From: Spirochaetes bacterium ADurb.BinA120
GTDB lineage: Bacteria > Spirochaetota > UBA4802 > UBA5368
NCBI GenBank assembly: GCA_002069125.1
Contig: MVZN01000007.1
Span: 1 to 64,000 of the forward strand
DNA: 64,000 nucleotides
Direction of reading: 5' to 3'
How positions within the stretch are numbered: position 1 is the stretch's first letter; each line of letters starts with the position of its first letter. Position numbers and translations under genes: made by a program. The notes beneath the pieces are model-generated. The model saw only the letters and a program-made list of their open reading frames with translations. It ran no database searches and was not told the origin of the DNA. Of this stretch, positions 1-9,687 are shown piece by piece.

Positions 1-98
1 TTCGGTAGAACAACAAGAAGAACGCGCCACCCGTTGTAAGTTGATATAAAATTGATATTGACTTTTCTTGATTTTCATGATACTTATGGAGGCAGATA

Positions 99-2309
99 AT
101 GAAAAAACTGGCTCTTATATGCCTTGCATTGTTGCTTCCGCTTCTGTCGCCCCTCGCTGAGCTTCGGGCGGGTGCGCCACTCGCGATCGATTCGACGCTG
201 AATGGCCCCCGGCTCGGCCTTCATCTCGATGTGCTGGAAGACCCTTCCGGAACGCTCGATATCAATGCGATAAACATGGGCGGGCCAGGCGTCCGCTTTG
301 TCCCGGCTGGAAGGGACTATCCCTCCTACGGCTATTCGAGCTCCATATACTGGGCGCGGCTCAAAACCAGGAACGGCGAGAAGAGTCCGGTATGGTGGCT
401 GCTTCAGCTCGATACGCCGCATATGGACCTCATAGAGCTGTATGCTCCGGACCCCTCAGGCGGGTATTCCGTCCGGCGCTTCGGCGATACTCTTCCATTT
501 AGCCAGAGGGGGATAGAATACAGGACCTTTGTCCTCCCGATATTGGAGCCCCCGGGGGAAAACACCTATTATATGCGCTTCAAGACCGAGGGGTCCATGG
601 ACCTCCATCTGAGGGCATGGTCTCCAATGGCCTTTGTCGCGATGGTGAACAGGGAGCTGCCGGTATTGTGGGTGTTCTATTCCTTTCTCTTTATAATGGT
701 CTGCTACAATCTATACCTGTTATTCTCGATTAGAAGGACGAGTTACCTGTATTTTTCGTTGTTCATTGGCTCGTACCTGTTTCTTCAGATGGTTCTCGAC
801 GGCAGTTCGTATCAGTATCTCTGGCCCGGGTTTCCATGGTGGGCCAATCACAGCCTGCCGGCGGCCATGTTCTGCTGCCTCCTGTTTGCGACGCTGCATG
901 CCATAAGCTTTCTCGGCACTCGCCGTATAACCCCGCGGCTCCACCGCTTGATGACGGCCCTCGCGGCGATGAATAGCGCGGGCATAGCACTCTCCCTGTT
1001 GCTTCCCATGCATCTCATCCTTCTAATCGCTATCTACGCCACTTTCATAAATATAATCATCCATTTTTTAACCGCGGTTTTTTGCGCATACAGGGGATAC
1101 TCGCCGGCCAGGTACTATTATGCCGGCTGGTGCCTGTTCTTCGCCGGCGGGCTGGCGCATATTATCTGGACCTTCGGTATGCTGCCGAGCATGCTTATCA
1201 CGGTACGGGGGATAATGGTCGGGGCGACACTGATGATCGTATCGTTCTCTCTGGGACTGGGGGAGAGCCTTAGGATGGTGAAGGCGGAAAAAGAAAGGCT
1301 TGTAAAAGAGCTCAAGAATTCCGAGGAGAAGTATCGGGGCCTGGTCGAGAACCTCAACGACGTCATATTCTCCCTCGACAACGAGGGGCGCTTTACCTAT
1401 ATAAGCTCCGCCATCAGGAATATCTCATCCGACTACGGCCCCGAAGATATAGTCGGAAAGAGCTTTGTCGATTTTATCCACCCGGACGATCTTCAATCGG
1501 TAATGGAGAGCAGGGCGCGCACGCTGAACGGCGCATATGAACCGCTCGAATACAGGCTCCAGGACCGTGACGGCAGGGCCGTTCATATACGCACCTCGAG
1601 CAGACCAGTCTACGACGGAGGAGAGCTGGTCGGAATAACCGGGATCATCACCGACATAACGGAGCAGAAAAGGGCGAGGGACGAGTTAAAGGCCTCGCTC
1701 GCCGAAAAGGACGTGCTGCTGAAAGAGATACACCACCGCGTGAAAAACAACATGCAGATCATCTACAGCCTTCTTAATCTGCAAATGGACGGAATGGAAG
1801 ACGAACGTCAGAAGGCGGCGCTTCTCGATTGCCAGGGCCGCATATACTCGATGGCGCTGGTTCACGAGCGTATCTACAAATCAGAGAGTTTCGAACGGGT
1901 GGACTTCGCGGGCTATGTCGAGGCCCTTGCAAACGTGCTGCTGCGTTCACAAATTGGTGTTCATATCAACATACGCCTCGAAATGCGTCTGGACTCCATC
2001 CATATCCCTCTTGCCAAGGCCGTTCCGTGCGGACTAATCCTCAACGAATTGATAACGAACGGAATTCGCCACGCCTTTCACGATAAAGAAGACGGGATCC
2101 TCCGCATTTCTCTGCAACGTGATGAAGGCAATATAATCCTTAAGGTCGAGGACAACGGAATTGGGCTTCCTGATGGGATCAGCCCGGGATCGCAGGGCAC
2201 TCTCGGCCTCCGCCTCGTACAGTTGCTTGCGGAGCAGATCAATGGCAGGCTCGAGATATCCTCGAACAATGGGGCCTGTTTAAAGGTGATCTTTCCCGCG
2301 GATTTTTGA
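99..2309 (+). CDS. 7TMR-DISM sensor histidine kinase (PAS, HisKA_2)
   Basis: A 736-aa membrane sensor kinase. After a signal peptide (residues 1-24) comes an extracytoplasmic 7TMR-DISMED2-like sensor domain (about 35-175), seven membrane segments (about 185-395), a PAS domain (about 405-525), a HisKA_2 dimerisation domain with the motif EIHHRVKNN near residue 542, and an ATPase domain with the N-box ILNELITNGIRHAF near 647. HisKA_2 kinases normally pass phosphate to a separate receiver, and none is encoded next door. The start follows a GGAGG at 90-94. The DISMED2 domain is thought in this family to bind carbohydrate-like ligands, but the ligand here is unknown. No convincing promoter was found in the 98 bases upstream. 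The family call is firm; the signal sensed is not known. Confidence 0.9.
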   Translation: MKKLALICLALLLPLLSPLAELRAGAPLAIDSTLNGPRLGLHLDVLEDPSGTLDINAINMGGPGVRFVPAGRDYPSYGYSSSIYWARLKTRNGEKSPVWWLLQLDTPHMDLIELYAPDPSGGYSVRRFGDTLPFSQRGIEYRTFVLPILEPPGENTYYMRFKTEGSMDLHLRAWSPMAFVAMVNRELPVLWVFYSFLFIMVCYNLYLLFSIRRTSYLYFSLFIGSYLFLQMVLDGSSYQYLWPGFPWWANHSLPAAMFCCLLFATLHAISFLGTRRITPRLHRLMTALAAMNSAGIALSLLLPMHLILLIAIYATFINIIIHFLTAVFCAYRGYSPARYYYAGWCLFFAGGLAHIIWTFGMLPSMLITVRGIMVGATLMIVSFSLGLGESLRMVKAEKERLVKELKNSEEKYRGLVENLNDVIFSLDNEGRFTYISSAIRNISSDYGPEDIVGKSFVDFIHPDDLQSVMESRARTLNGAYEPLEYRLQDRDGRAVHIRTSSRPVYDGGELVGITGIITDITEQKRARDELKASLAEKDVLLKEIHHRVKNNMQIIYSLLNLQMDGMEDERQKAALLDCQGRIYSMALVHERIYKSESFERVDFAGYVEALANVLLRSQIGVHINIRLEMRLDSIHIPLAKAVPCGLILNELITNGIRHAFHDKEDGILRISLQRDEGNIILKVEDNGIGLPDGISPGSQGTLGLRLVQLLAEQINGRLEISSNNGACLKVIFPADF

Positions 2310-2407
2310 TTCTCCCTCCGGAGCGGGTTCTCGGGCGGACCATGGGAGATGGACCGCGCGGCCATTATCTTCTTGACGATACACCGCGAAACGTATAGAT
2401 CGGTTCG

Positions 2408-4321
2408 ATGCGTCAGTCCGTGCGAAACACCCCCCATATCCCGGCCGAAACGACTCTTCCCGAAATTACGGTCAAGGGCGTGCTTCTTGGCATAGTACTC
2501 GCGGTGGTGCTCGCCGGGGCGAACTCCTATCTCGGCCTTTTTGCCGGGCTTACCGTGTCCGCCGCGATACCGGCCGCGGTCGTGTCGATGGCCGTGCTCG
2601 GGCTGTTCCGACGCTCCAATATCCTCGAAAACAACGCGGTCCAAACGGCCGCCTCGGCCGGGGAGGCCCTGGCCTGCGGGGCCATCTTCACCATGCCTGC
2701 GCTGGTGCTCATGGGATACTGGGAGAATTTTGATTACTGGGAAACGACCCTGATAGCGGCCGCCGGCGGGGTGCTCGGAGTGCTTTTTACGATACCGCTT
2801 CGGCGCACTCTCATCGTGGAACAGAAGCTGTCGTTTCCCGAGGGCCTCGCGACTGCCGAGGTGCTTAAGACCGGAGAGAAGGGGGGAGCTTCGGTAAGAC
2901 CTCTCGCCCTTGCATCCATCGCGGGCGGCATATTCAAGCTGTCGGGGTCCGGCCTGAATCTCTGGAGGGAAAGCGCGAGTATAGCGACGGTTTTCGGCGG
3001 TAAGGCATTCGCGTATTTCGGCGCAAGCCTGTCCCCGGCCCTCCTTTCGGTGGGGTATATCGTCGGGATGAACATAGCGGTGCTCATCTTTATAGGCGGG
3101 GCCATAAGCTGGTGGATCGGAATACCCGTTTATATAGCCCTTAATGGGACGCCCGAAGGCATGACGGCCTATGACCTGGGACACCTCGTATGGAGCACTA
3201 AGATCCGCTTTCTCGGCGTGGGCGCGATGGTGGTCGGCGGCATATGGGCGCTTATCAGCCTTCGTGGCTCCATCGTCTCGGCCCTGTCGGATAGCTGGAA
3301 GGCGTTTCGCGGAGGCGACATCCCCTCACGGGGCCTTCGCACCGAGCGCGATATGCCGCTGCAGTGGGTTATGCTCGGTGTCGCTGTGATGATAGCGCCC
3401 GTTTTCATCATCTACCTGAGGGAGATACATTCCGTATCGCTTACGGCGTTCATGTCGGTGCTCATGGTGTTCGCGGGGTTTCTCTTCTCCGCGGTCGGCG
3501 GATACATGGCCGGACTGGTGGGCAGTTCCAACAATCCCATCTCCGGTGTGACCGTGGCCACGGTTCTGTGCTCCGCCCTTCTGCTCGCGGCGCTGGCTGG
3601 TACCGGTGCCCAAGCCGGGCCCGCCAGCGCTGTGTTGATCGGAGCGGTTGTAGCATGCGCAGCGGCGATTGCCGGGGACAATATGCAGGACCTCAAGGCC
3701 GGGTGGGTGCTCGGCTCCACGCCGTGGAAACTGCAGGTGATGCAGATAACCGGTGTGCTCGCCTCCGCGCTCGTGATAGGGCCGGTGCTTAACCTGCTCA
3801 ACACCGCCTATGGTTTCGGGGCCCGCACCGCGGGAAGCCCCCAGGCGCTTCCCGCGCCACAGGCCACCCTCATGCAGAGCGTCGCCACCGGGGTGTTCGG
3901 CGGGAACCTGCCCTGGGACATCATCGCCGAAGGGGCCGGTATCGGAATCGCGTGCATCGTTGCCGACCTTTTACTGAAAAGATCCGGCTCGGCCTTTCGC
4001 GCGCCGGTTCTCGCCGTGGCTGTGGGGCTATACCTGCCTTTTGAACTCGATGCGGTCATCATGCTCGGCGGCCTCGTGGCGCTGCTGGCCAGCAGGCGCA
4101 GCAGCCCGGGGAATTCCGGCGATAAAACCGGGATTCTCGCGGCATCGGGTTTCATTACGGGCGAAGCCATTATGGGAATTTTGCTCGCCATGCCGGTTGC
4201 GCTGACTGGAAATCCGGGGGCGCTATATATAATAGAAGGCCAGGCTGCCGCCTGGCCTGGATTGGTTTTTTTCGGACTTATAGCCCTGTGGTTGTACACG
4301 AGGGAAGTTAGCAAGGTGTAG
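2408..4321 (+). CDS. OPT-family transporter
   Basis: A 637-aa polytopic membrane protein of the oligopeptide transporter (OPT) superfamily. It opens with a short cytoplasmic tail and then the family-typical segment rich in small residues (GANSYLGLFAGLTVSAAIPA), followed by the conserved QTAASAGEALACGAIF stretch near residues 79-95. About 14-16 hydrophobic segments are visible. Bacterial OPT proteins import oligopeptides or metal complexes, probably by proton symport. The substrate cannot be read from the sequence. It lies between two sensor kinases on the same strand, 98 nt after the first, so regulation by one of them is possible but only inferred. Start at ATG 2408; no strong ribosome binding site is visible. 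Confidence 0.88.
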   Translation: MRQSVRNTPHIPAETTLPEITVKGVLLGIVLAVVLAGANSYLGLFAGLTVSAAIPAAVVSMAVLGLFRRSNILENNAVQTAASAGEALACGAIFTMPALVLMGYWENFDYWETTLIAAAGGVLGVLFTIPLRRTLIVEQKLSFPEGLATAEVLKTGEKGGASVRPLALASIAGGIFKLSGSGLNLWRESASIATVFGGKAFAYFGASLSPALLSVGYIVGMNIAVLIFIGGAISWWIGIPVYIALNGTPEGMTAYDLGHLVWSTKIRFLGVGAMVVGGIWALISLRGSIVSALSDSWKAFRGGDIPSRGLRTERDMPLQWVMLGVAVMIAPVFIIYLREIHSVSLTAFMSVLMVFAGFLFSAVGGYMAGLVGSSNNPISGVTVATVLCSALLLAALAGTGAQAGPASAVLIGAVVACAAAIAGDNMQDLKAGWVLGSTPWKLQVMQITGVLASALVIGPVLNLLNTAYGFGARTAGSPQALPAPQATLMQSVATGVFGGNLPWDIIAEGAGIGIACIVADLLLKRSGSAFRAPVLAVAVGLYLPFELDAVIMLGGLVALLASRRSSPGNSGDKTGILAASGFITGEAIMGILLAMPVALTGNPGALYIIEGQAAAWPGLVFFGLIALWLYTREVSKV

Positions 4322-4383
4322 CGCGGCAAAAATGCGCTTTCATTAATCTTGACTTGTAGGCCTTTGTCATACATCATAAAAGT

Positions 4384-7209
4384 ATGACTGCCTTTTTAAA
4401 ATCTGGAACAACTACCTCTGTAAAAAGAACGGCCAAATGCGCGCATTGCGCCTTTATATTTCTAATGGCCTTTCCGCTGTGCGCCGCCGCCAGGGTTGAC
4501 GGTCCCGGCCCGCCCCCAATCGTTCTGGATGAGCATTTTAAAGTAAAACCGATATTCCCGGTGATGGAGGTGATAGAGGACCGTTCAGGCAATCTCACCC
4601 TCGATGAGGTCACAACCGGCGCTATGTCCTCACGGTTCGTTAAGCTGCCGGGGAACCCTCCCAATCCAGGATTCAGCACTTCGGTCTTCTGGCTGAGGTT
4701 CGCTGTAAAGAATGAGGCGGGCCGTCAGTTGGAATGGATGCTGCAGATTGCGCAAACATGGACGAAACGAGTGGAGCTCTTTATTCCGGAGGGAACGGGT
4801 TTCCGATCGGAGCTGACAGGCAAGGAATTTTCGTTCAATCAACGCCTATTCAGTTATCATGATTATATATTTCCTATAACACAAGGGCCCGGCGTAGCGC
4901 TTTATTATATACGGATTGATCCGGGCTTTGACTCCCTGAGTCTTGCGCTGTACTCATGGGAACCCGCCGCGCTTAAGCGTTTCATTGCGAAAGATGAAGC
5001 CTTACATTGGATAATAATAGGCCTGCTTACGGCAATGTTTATTTACGGCCTTCTGCTCTGGTTTTCAGTTCGAGACCGCACATACCTGTTCTTTGCCGCA
5101 TTTGCCGGAGCGCTTGGATTTTATATGCTCGATTATTTCGGTCTCGCTTTTCAACACCTTTGGCCGGAAAGCATCTGGTGGAAGGCAGTGTCTCTGCAGG
5201 TGCTGGCTTCCATGACCTACCTTACCGGAATAATCCTTTTCAACCATTATCTCAGATTGCCGGAGTTCCTTCCGAGGATTTCGAAGGCTCTGATGGTTCT
5301 TGCCGGACTCCATGTAACGAGAATAATTTTCAGGCTTACCGGCCTGCCGATGCTCGATATAATCTGGTTTATATACATCAATTCAATCGTTCTGCTTTTG
5401 CTGATATTCAGCGCGATATACACTACAAAGAAAGGCTTGAGGCAGGCCCGTTTTTTCCTTGCCGGTGCCGGCGTACTTATCATAGCCGCATTGACTCTAA
5501 ACCTCAGGGCATTCGCTATTATAAGCGATAATTTTATCACGCTCTGGGGAGTGCAATTCGCCATGGCGATGTTAGTAATCCTCGTTGCGCTTGGGCTTGC
5601 CGACAGCCTAAATGCCATCAAGAACGAACTGATGCTCAGCCAGAACGATCTTCTCCTTCTCAACAGGCAGCTCGACGAAGAACGCGAACGCCTCTCCGTG
5701 ACGCTGCGCTCGATAGGTGACGGTGTAATCACAACCGACCTCGAAGGACGGATTGTCCTCATGAACAGGGCTGCGGAGAAAATGACGGGCATGCCCCAAT
5801 CGGAGGCCCGTGGAATGCCCGTGGGCCGGGTTTTAAGCTTATCCGGCCCCGACAGGGCGCCGGTGGATCTCCTCGCCAAGTTCGGGGATGGGTCTGGGCA
5901 AACCTGTGAATCCGCCTGCATGGGGATGGCCCCCTCGGTAGACGGCGGAGAGCGTATCATTGAATACGGTACCTCGCCGGTTTCGGACAGGCAGAGCAGG
6001 GTGGTTGGCATGGTGCTGGCATTCAGGGATATCACCGAGCGGCGGATGCTCGAGGAGGAGATGCTGCGCTCCAGCAGGATCGAATCGCTTGGCGTACTTG
6101 CGGGCGGAATTGCCCACGATTTTAATAACGTGCTTACGATAATCCTGGGAAATATTACGCTCGCCAAGATGATTACACCCGAAAGAGAGCGTGTATACCG
6201 GATCCTTTCAGAGGCCGAGGCCGCCTCTTACCGCGCCAGGAAGCTTACGCGACAGCTCCTCACGTTTTCGCGTGGAGGCGAGCCAATCCGTTCTACAGTC
6301 GATCCCGGGAAGCTCCTGGTGGAGACCGTCAATTTTGTGCTGACGGGCTCCCATGTGCGCGCGGAATTCGATTTTGGGGAGGATCTTGCGCTGATAGAGG
6401 CGGACGAGGGACAGATAATCCAGGTCATCAACAATGTTACGATCAATGCGATGCAGGCCATGCCCGACGGAGGCGTCATACGCGTGCGTGCGGAAAATCG
6501 GGAAGTGAAGGCGGGGGATGGGCTTCCCCTTGAGTCTGGCCCGTATCTTATGATTTCCATTTCCGATAAGGGAGGCGGTATCCCCGAGGAATACCAGAAA
6601 AAGATATTCGATCCATATTTTACCACCAAGTCGAACGGAACCGGACTCGGGCTTGCCAGCAGTTACAGTATTGTCCGAAAACACGGCGGATATATTTCCG
6701 CCAGCTCCTCTCCGGGAGACGGGACCGAGATGATAATCTATCTGCCCGCCCTGGCAGGGGAACAGGCGCGTCCGGAACCGTACTCCCAACGAATCGTACG
6801 GGGCGGGGGGAAAATCCTCATTATGGATGACGACGAAAACATCCTCGATATCGCCGGAAGACTGCTGCACGAGCTTGGATACGACGCCGATTACGCCCTC
6901 AACGGGGAGGTAGCGGTGGAGATGTATCGGAAGGCGATGGAATCGAGGGACGCCTTCGACGCCGTTATAATGGACCTTACCATACAGGGCGGCTCCGGAG
7001 GAAGGCTGACGATTAAAAGGCTCCTGGAAATCGATCCAGGGGTTAGAGCGATCGTTTCAAGCGGCTACTCGAACGACCCGATAATGGCGAATTACCGCGA
7101 GTATGGTTTCCGGGGCGTAGTGGTCAAACCCTACAGGGTAGAGGAGCTGAGCATGGCGCTCCATGAGGTTTTATCAGACGGAGGAAAATATGAAACGGAA
7201 GCCTCATAG
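4384..7209 (+). CDS. 7TMR-DISM hybrid histidine kinase with receiver domain
   Basis: A 941-aa hybrid kinase. A signal peptide (about 1-36) leads into a 7TMR-DISMED2-like sensor domain, seven membrane segments (about 205-410), a short coiled coil and a PAS domain (about 430-560). The HisKA motif GGIAHDFNNVL has its histidine near 576, the ATPase N-box INNVTINAMQAM lies near 680, and a C-terminal receiver begins ILIMDDDEN near 810, with the phospho-acceptor Asp in VIMDLTI near 862. The order suggests phosphorelay within one chain, with an output still to be found. Its sensor half has the same architecture as the kinase at 99-2309, but the kinase half is of a different class. The start is the first ATG, placed directly before the signal peptide without a clear ribosome binding site. 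Confidence 0.9.
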   Translation: MTAFLKSGTTTSVKRTAKCAHCAFIFLMAFPLCAAARVDGPGPPPIVLDEHFKVKPIFPVMEVIEDRSGNLTLDEVTTGAMSSRFVKLPGNPPNPGFSTSVFWLRFAVKNEAGRQLEWMLQIAQTWTKRVELFIPEGTGFRSELTGKEFSFNQRLFSYHDYIFPITQGPGVALYYIRIDPGFDSLSLALYSWEPAALKRFIAKDEALHWIIIGLLTAMFIYGLLLWFSVRDRTYLFFAAFAGALGFYMLDYFGLAFQHLWPESIWWKAVSLQVLASMTYLTGIILFNHYLRLPEFLPRISKALMVLAGLHVTRIIFRLTGLPMLDIIWFIYINSIVLLLLIFSAIYTTKKGLRQARFFLAGAGVLIIAALTLNLRAFAIISDNFITLWGVQFAMAMLVILVALGLADSLNAIKNELMLSQNDLLLLNRQLDEERERLSVTLRSIGDGVITTDLEGRIVLMNRAAEKMTGMPQSEARGMPVGRVLSLSGPDRAPVDLLAKFGDGSGQTCESACMGMAPSVDGGERIIEYGTSPVSDRQSRVVGMVLAFRDITERRMLEEEMLRSSRIESLGVLAGGIAHDFNNVLTIILGNITLAKMITPERERVYRILSEAEAASYRARKLTRQLLTFSRGGEPIRSTVDPGKLLVETVNFVLTGSHVRAEFDFGEDLALIEADEGQIIQVINNVTINAMQAMPDGGVIRVRAENREVKAGDGLPLESGPYLMISISDKGGGIPEEYQKKIFDPYFTTKSNGTGLGLASSYSIVRKHGGYISASSSPGDGTEMIIYLPALAGEQARPEPYSQRIVRGGGKILIMDDDENILDIAGRLLHELGYDADYALNGEVAVEMYRKAMESRDAFDAVIMDLTIQGGSGGRLTIKRLLEIDPGVRAIVSSGYSNDPIMANYREYGFRGVVVKPYRVEELSMALHEVLSDGGKYETEAS

Positions 7210-7237
7210 TGGAAACCCGGCCCGCATAAAAAAATAC

Positions 7238-7267
7238 TTGCTTCAAGCGCGATGGATTGCCTATTCT
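7238..7267 (+). promoter_or_regulatory. Possible sigma-70 promoter of the lemA cluster
   Basis: TTGCTT at 7238-7243 and TATTCT at 7262-7267 are separated by 18 nt and lie 57 nt before the lemA start. Both boxes match the consensus only in part. Confidence 0.3.
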
Positions 7268-7323
7268 ACGGATGGACTGCGGGAGCGCTTTTAGCTGAAA
7301 AATTTCTACTGTTCGGAGGCGGC

Positions 7324-7911
7324 ATGAAGAGGACTCTGTTGTGTATGTTGATTGGATTCGTATTGGTATCGACGGTCGGGTGTGGCTATAACACTATGCA
7401 GGCAAACGAAGAGGCCGTATTCGCCGCCTGGGGGGATGTGGAGGCCGCCTACCAGCGAAGAATGGATCTAATACCCAATCTGGTTGAAACCGTAAAGGCA
7501 TACGCGAAACACGAAAGGGAAACGCTCTCCGCAGTCACCGAGGCAAGGGCAAAGGTTGGTTCGATCCAGATGTCGAAGGAAATGCTGAACAATCCGCAGA
7601 ACTTCGCGAAATTCCAGCAGGCCCAGGGCGAGCTCTCCAGCGCTCTCTCACGGCTCATGGTTGTGATGGAGCGATATCCCGAACTGAAGGCAAACCAGAA
7701 TTTTTCTGACCTGCAAAACCAGCTCGAAGGGACCGAGAACCGCATCAATGTGGCCAGGGTGCGTTACAACCAGGCGGTCCAGGAGTTCAATACAAGCATA
7801 CGGATTTTCCCGAACTCGATAACAAACAGCTTCCTCCTGCATCTTGAGCGGAAGGAGCCTTTCAAAGCGGACGAGGCGGCAAAGACCGCGCCAAAGGTGC
7901 AGTTTCAATAA
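7324..7911 (+). CDS. lemA: LemA-family lipoprotein
   Basis: A 195-aa LemA-family protein. The ATG at 7324 is preferred over the upstream ATG at 7252. It follows GGAGG at 7316-7320 and gives a proper lipoprotein signal ending STVGC, with the lipid-bearing Cys near residue 20. The rest is the helical LemA core, with the characteristic [20 protein letters not shown] and later IRIFPNS motifs. LemA proteins sit at the membrane with a long helical domain outside. Their exact role is unresolved, although they commonly accompany TPM-domain proteins, as here. The stop is 6 nt before the next gene, so the three-gene cluster is probably one transcript. Confidence 0.9.
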   Translation: MKRTLLCMLIGFVLVSTVGCGYNTMQANEEAVFAAWGDVEAAYQRRMDLIPNLVETVKAYAKHERETLSAVTEARAKVGSIQMSKEMLNNPQNFAKFQQAQGELSSALSRLMVVMERYPELKANQNFSDLQNQLEGTENRINVARVRYNQAVQEFNTSIRIFPNSITNSFLLHLERKEPFKADEAAKTAPKVQFQ

Positions 7912-7917
7912 GGCGTC

Positions 7918-8790
7918 ATGAAAAATAAAAACCTGTTTCTCGCGGCAGCTTTCGCTCTGGCCCTGTTGGGGATGGCGATTCGGCTTTACGCCATGGAGAT
8001 TCCCGCGCTAGCCGGCAGGGTGAACGATCTTGCGGATGTGCTTACAACCGATACCAGGGCTGGACTCGAATCGGCCCTTGCGGACCTGGAGCGTACGGAT
8101 TCGACGCAGGTTGTCGTACTCACGATGAAATCCATCGAAGAGGAGCCGATCGAGGAATTTGGGATCAGACTGGCCGAACAATGGAAGATAGGTCAAAAGG
8201 GCCTGGATAATGGAGCGATCCTCATTCTCGCCCTGGCCGAGCGAAAGGTGCGGATCGAGGTTGGTCGAGGGCTCGAGGGAAAGCTGACCGATCTAATGGC
8301 CGGAAGAATAATCAGAAACGAGATCATCCCACGGTTCAGGGAAGGCGATTTCGACGGCGGCGTAAGGGCCGGCGTCAACGCGATAATCGCGACGGTCAAA
8401 GGGGAGTACACGGCTACTGGAGAGGAACGGACCGATGACTCGAATGTCGGGGAGTTTCCGAGTTTCCTGATTATGGCGGCGCTCATTATCGTTACCTCGG
8501 CCCTTGGAGGTGTCTCCAAGATTCTCGGCGGAGTGTCAGGCGCAATTGGCCTTCCGATCGCTGTTATGGTGCTGGTCGGAGGTATAACTCTTGCGGTAGG
8601 AATCTTTTTCGCCGTGCTGGGTTTCTTCTTGGGCCTTCTTATCAGCGTCATGGCCAAAGGTACCGGCGGGGGCATTTCGGGCGGAGGATTCGGCGGTTCG
8701 GGAAGTTACGGCGGAGGGTTCTCCAGCGGCGGAGGGTTCTCCGGCGGCGGAGGCGGATTCGGCGGAGGCGGGGCCTCCGGCAGCTGGTGA
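7918..8790 (+). CDS. TPM-domain membrane protein (YgcG-like) with Gly-rich tail
   Basis: A 290-aa protein with an N-terminal signal peptide (about 1-25), a TPM domain (about 28-165), two hydrophobic segments (about 180-245) and a C-terminal tail made almost only of Gly, Ser and Phe (about 245-290). TPM motifs include VNDLADVL, LDNGAILILAL and VRIEVGRGLEGKLTD. TPM proteins of this type (YgcG, and Psb32 in plants) are anchored in the membrane. Phosphatase activity has been reported for a plant member, but the bacterial role is open. The LemA-TPM pair is widely conserved, suggesting a joint envelope function. Confidence 0.88.
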   Translation: MKNKNLFLAAAFALALLGMAIRLYAMEIPALAGRVNDLADVLTTDTRAGLESALADLERTDSTQVVVLTMKSIEEEPIEEFGIRLAEQWKIGQKGLDNGAILILALAERKVRIEVGRGLEGKLTDLMAGRIIRNEIIPRFREGDFDGGVRAGVNAIIATVKGEYTATGEERTDDSNVGEFPSFLIMAALIIVTSALGGVSKILGGVSGAIGLPIAVMVLVGGITLAVGIFFAVLGFFLGLLISVMAKGTGGGISGGGFGGSGSYGGGFSSGGGFSGGGGGFGGGGASGSW

Positions 8791-8800
8791 GGGAATAATC

Positions 8801-9511
8801 ATGAAAAGAAACGCAAAGACTTTTTTCAGCGAAACGGAAGGCAGGGCCATAGAGGAGGCGGTGCGTTCGGCTGAAGCTAAGACGGCCGGTGAGATCGTTG
8901 TTATGGTCGCCGATACGAGCGCGCTCTATCGCGAGGCGGCGGTTCTCGGGGCGGTGGTGCTCGGCGTATTCAGCGCGCTTGCCGCCGAGATACTTGTACG
9001 GGTATTTCTCATGCACGGGAGCTTCTGGGCCGAGGGAGGTTCTTCTTTCATCTATCAACTGCTAACGGCCACCGCGACCCGGATATCGGTTTGGACGTTT
9101 ATCCCCCTGATGATCGTGTCGTTCTATATATGGAAGTTCGTCATAACTAAACTGCCGCGCCTCAAACTGCTCTTCGTCTCGAAGACTCGGCTTGAGGAGG
9201 CCGTAAGGGAGGGAGCCGTAAGGGCCTTTTACGAGAAGGGGCTTTATCGCACGCGTGACGAGACCGGGATTTTGATATATATATCCCTCCACGAACGCAG
9301 GGTATGGATTCTCGGCGATCGTGGAATCAACGGGAAGATTCAACCGGATTTCTGGGGCAGCCTCTCCTCCGTGCTCGCCCAAAGCATTCGCGATGGCCGT
9401 GCCGGGGCCGTCATCACTTCGGTTATTGAAAAATGCGGAGACGAACTCGCCCGTCATTTCCCAAGAAAACCGGACGACACCGATGAGCTCGATAATCGGC
9501 CCATCTACTGA
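8801..9511 (+). CDS. TPM-domain membrane protein
   Basis: A 236-aa second TPM protein that starts 10 nt after the first. It has no signal peptide. A TPM-like domain is split around two hydrophobic segments (about 45-72 and 88-110), with family motifs such as AEAKTAGEIVVMV near residue 27 and RRVWILGDRGINGKI near 168. This matches the shorter TPM type that commonly follows lemA and ygcG. Its function is unknown; co-occurrence suggests the three proteins act together in the envelope. No terminator is clear in the 176 nt before the next gene. Confidence 0.82.
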   Translation: MKRNAKTFFSETEGRAIEEAVRSAEAKTAGEIVVMVADTSALYREAAVLGAVVLGVFSALAAEILVRVFLMHGSFWAEGGSSFIYQLLTATATRISVWTFIPLMIVSFYIWKFVITKLPRLKLLFVSKTRLEEAVREGAVRAFYEKGLYRTRDETGILIYISLHERRVWILGDRGINGKIQPDFWGSLSSVLAQSIRDGRAGAVITSVIEKCGDELARHFPRKPDDTDELDNRPIY

Positions 9512-9687
9512 GCCTGACTTAAAGAGGCCCGGGGCTCGAAGTTAAGGATGGCGCTGAATTTTACAAGGCAAGACCCGGTTTATCCTGAATTCACCATCCA
9601 AAGGCGCTGCAGGCGGCATAACTCCGGAATCCGGCGAATTCCAAGCTACTGGAGCCGGCAGAAACTCGCTTGACCGGGGAGGAAGCG

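Noticed and set aside
58-86. TTGACT with TACTTA as a promoter for the first gene
   Set aside because: The predicted start of transcription would fall at about 93, leaving no room for the ribosome binding site at 90-94.
2078-3184. A 368-aa open frame on the minus strand
   Set aside because: It lies antisense to the OPT transporter gene, is Arg/Gly/His-rich with no domain pattern, and has no ribosome binding site.
5247-6167. A 306-aa open frame on the minus strand
   Set aside because: Antisense to the hybrid kinase; Ser/Arg-rich composition typical of the complement of a GC-rich gene.
9670-9687. TTG at 9670 as the start of the FGGY kinase
   Set aside because: The ribosome binding site GGGGAGGA would lie inside the gene; TTG 9688 is correctly spaced.
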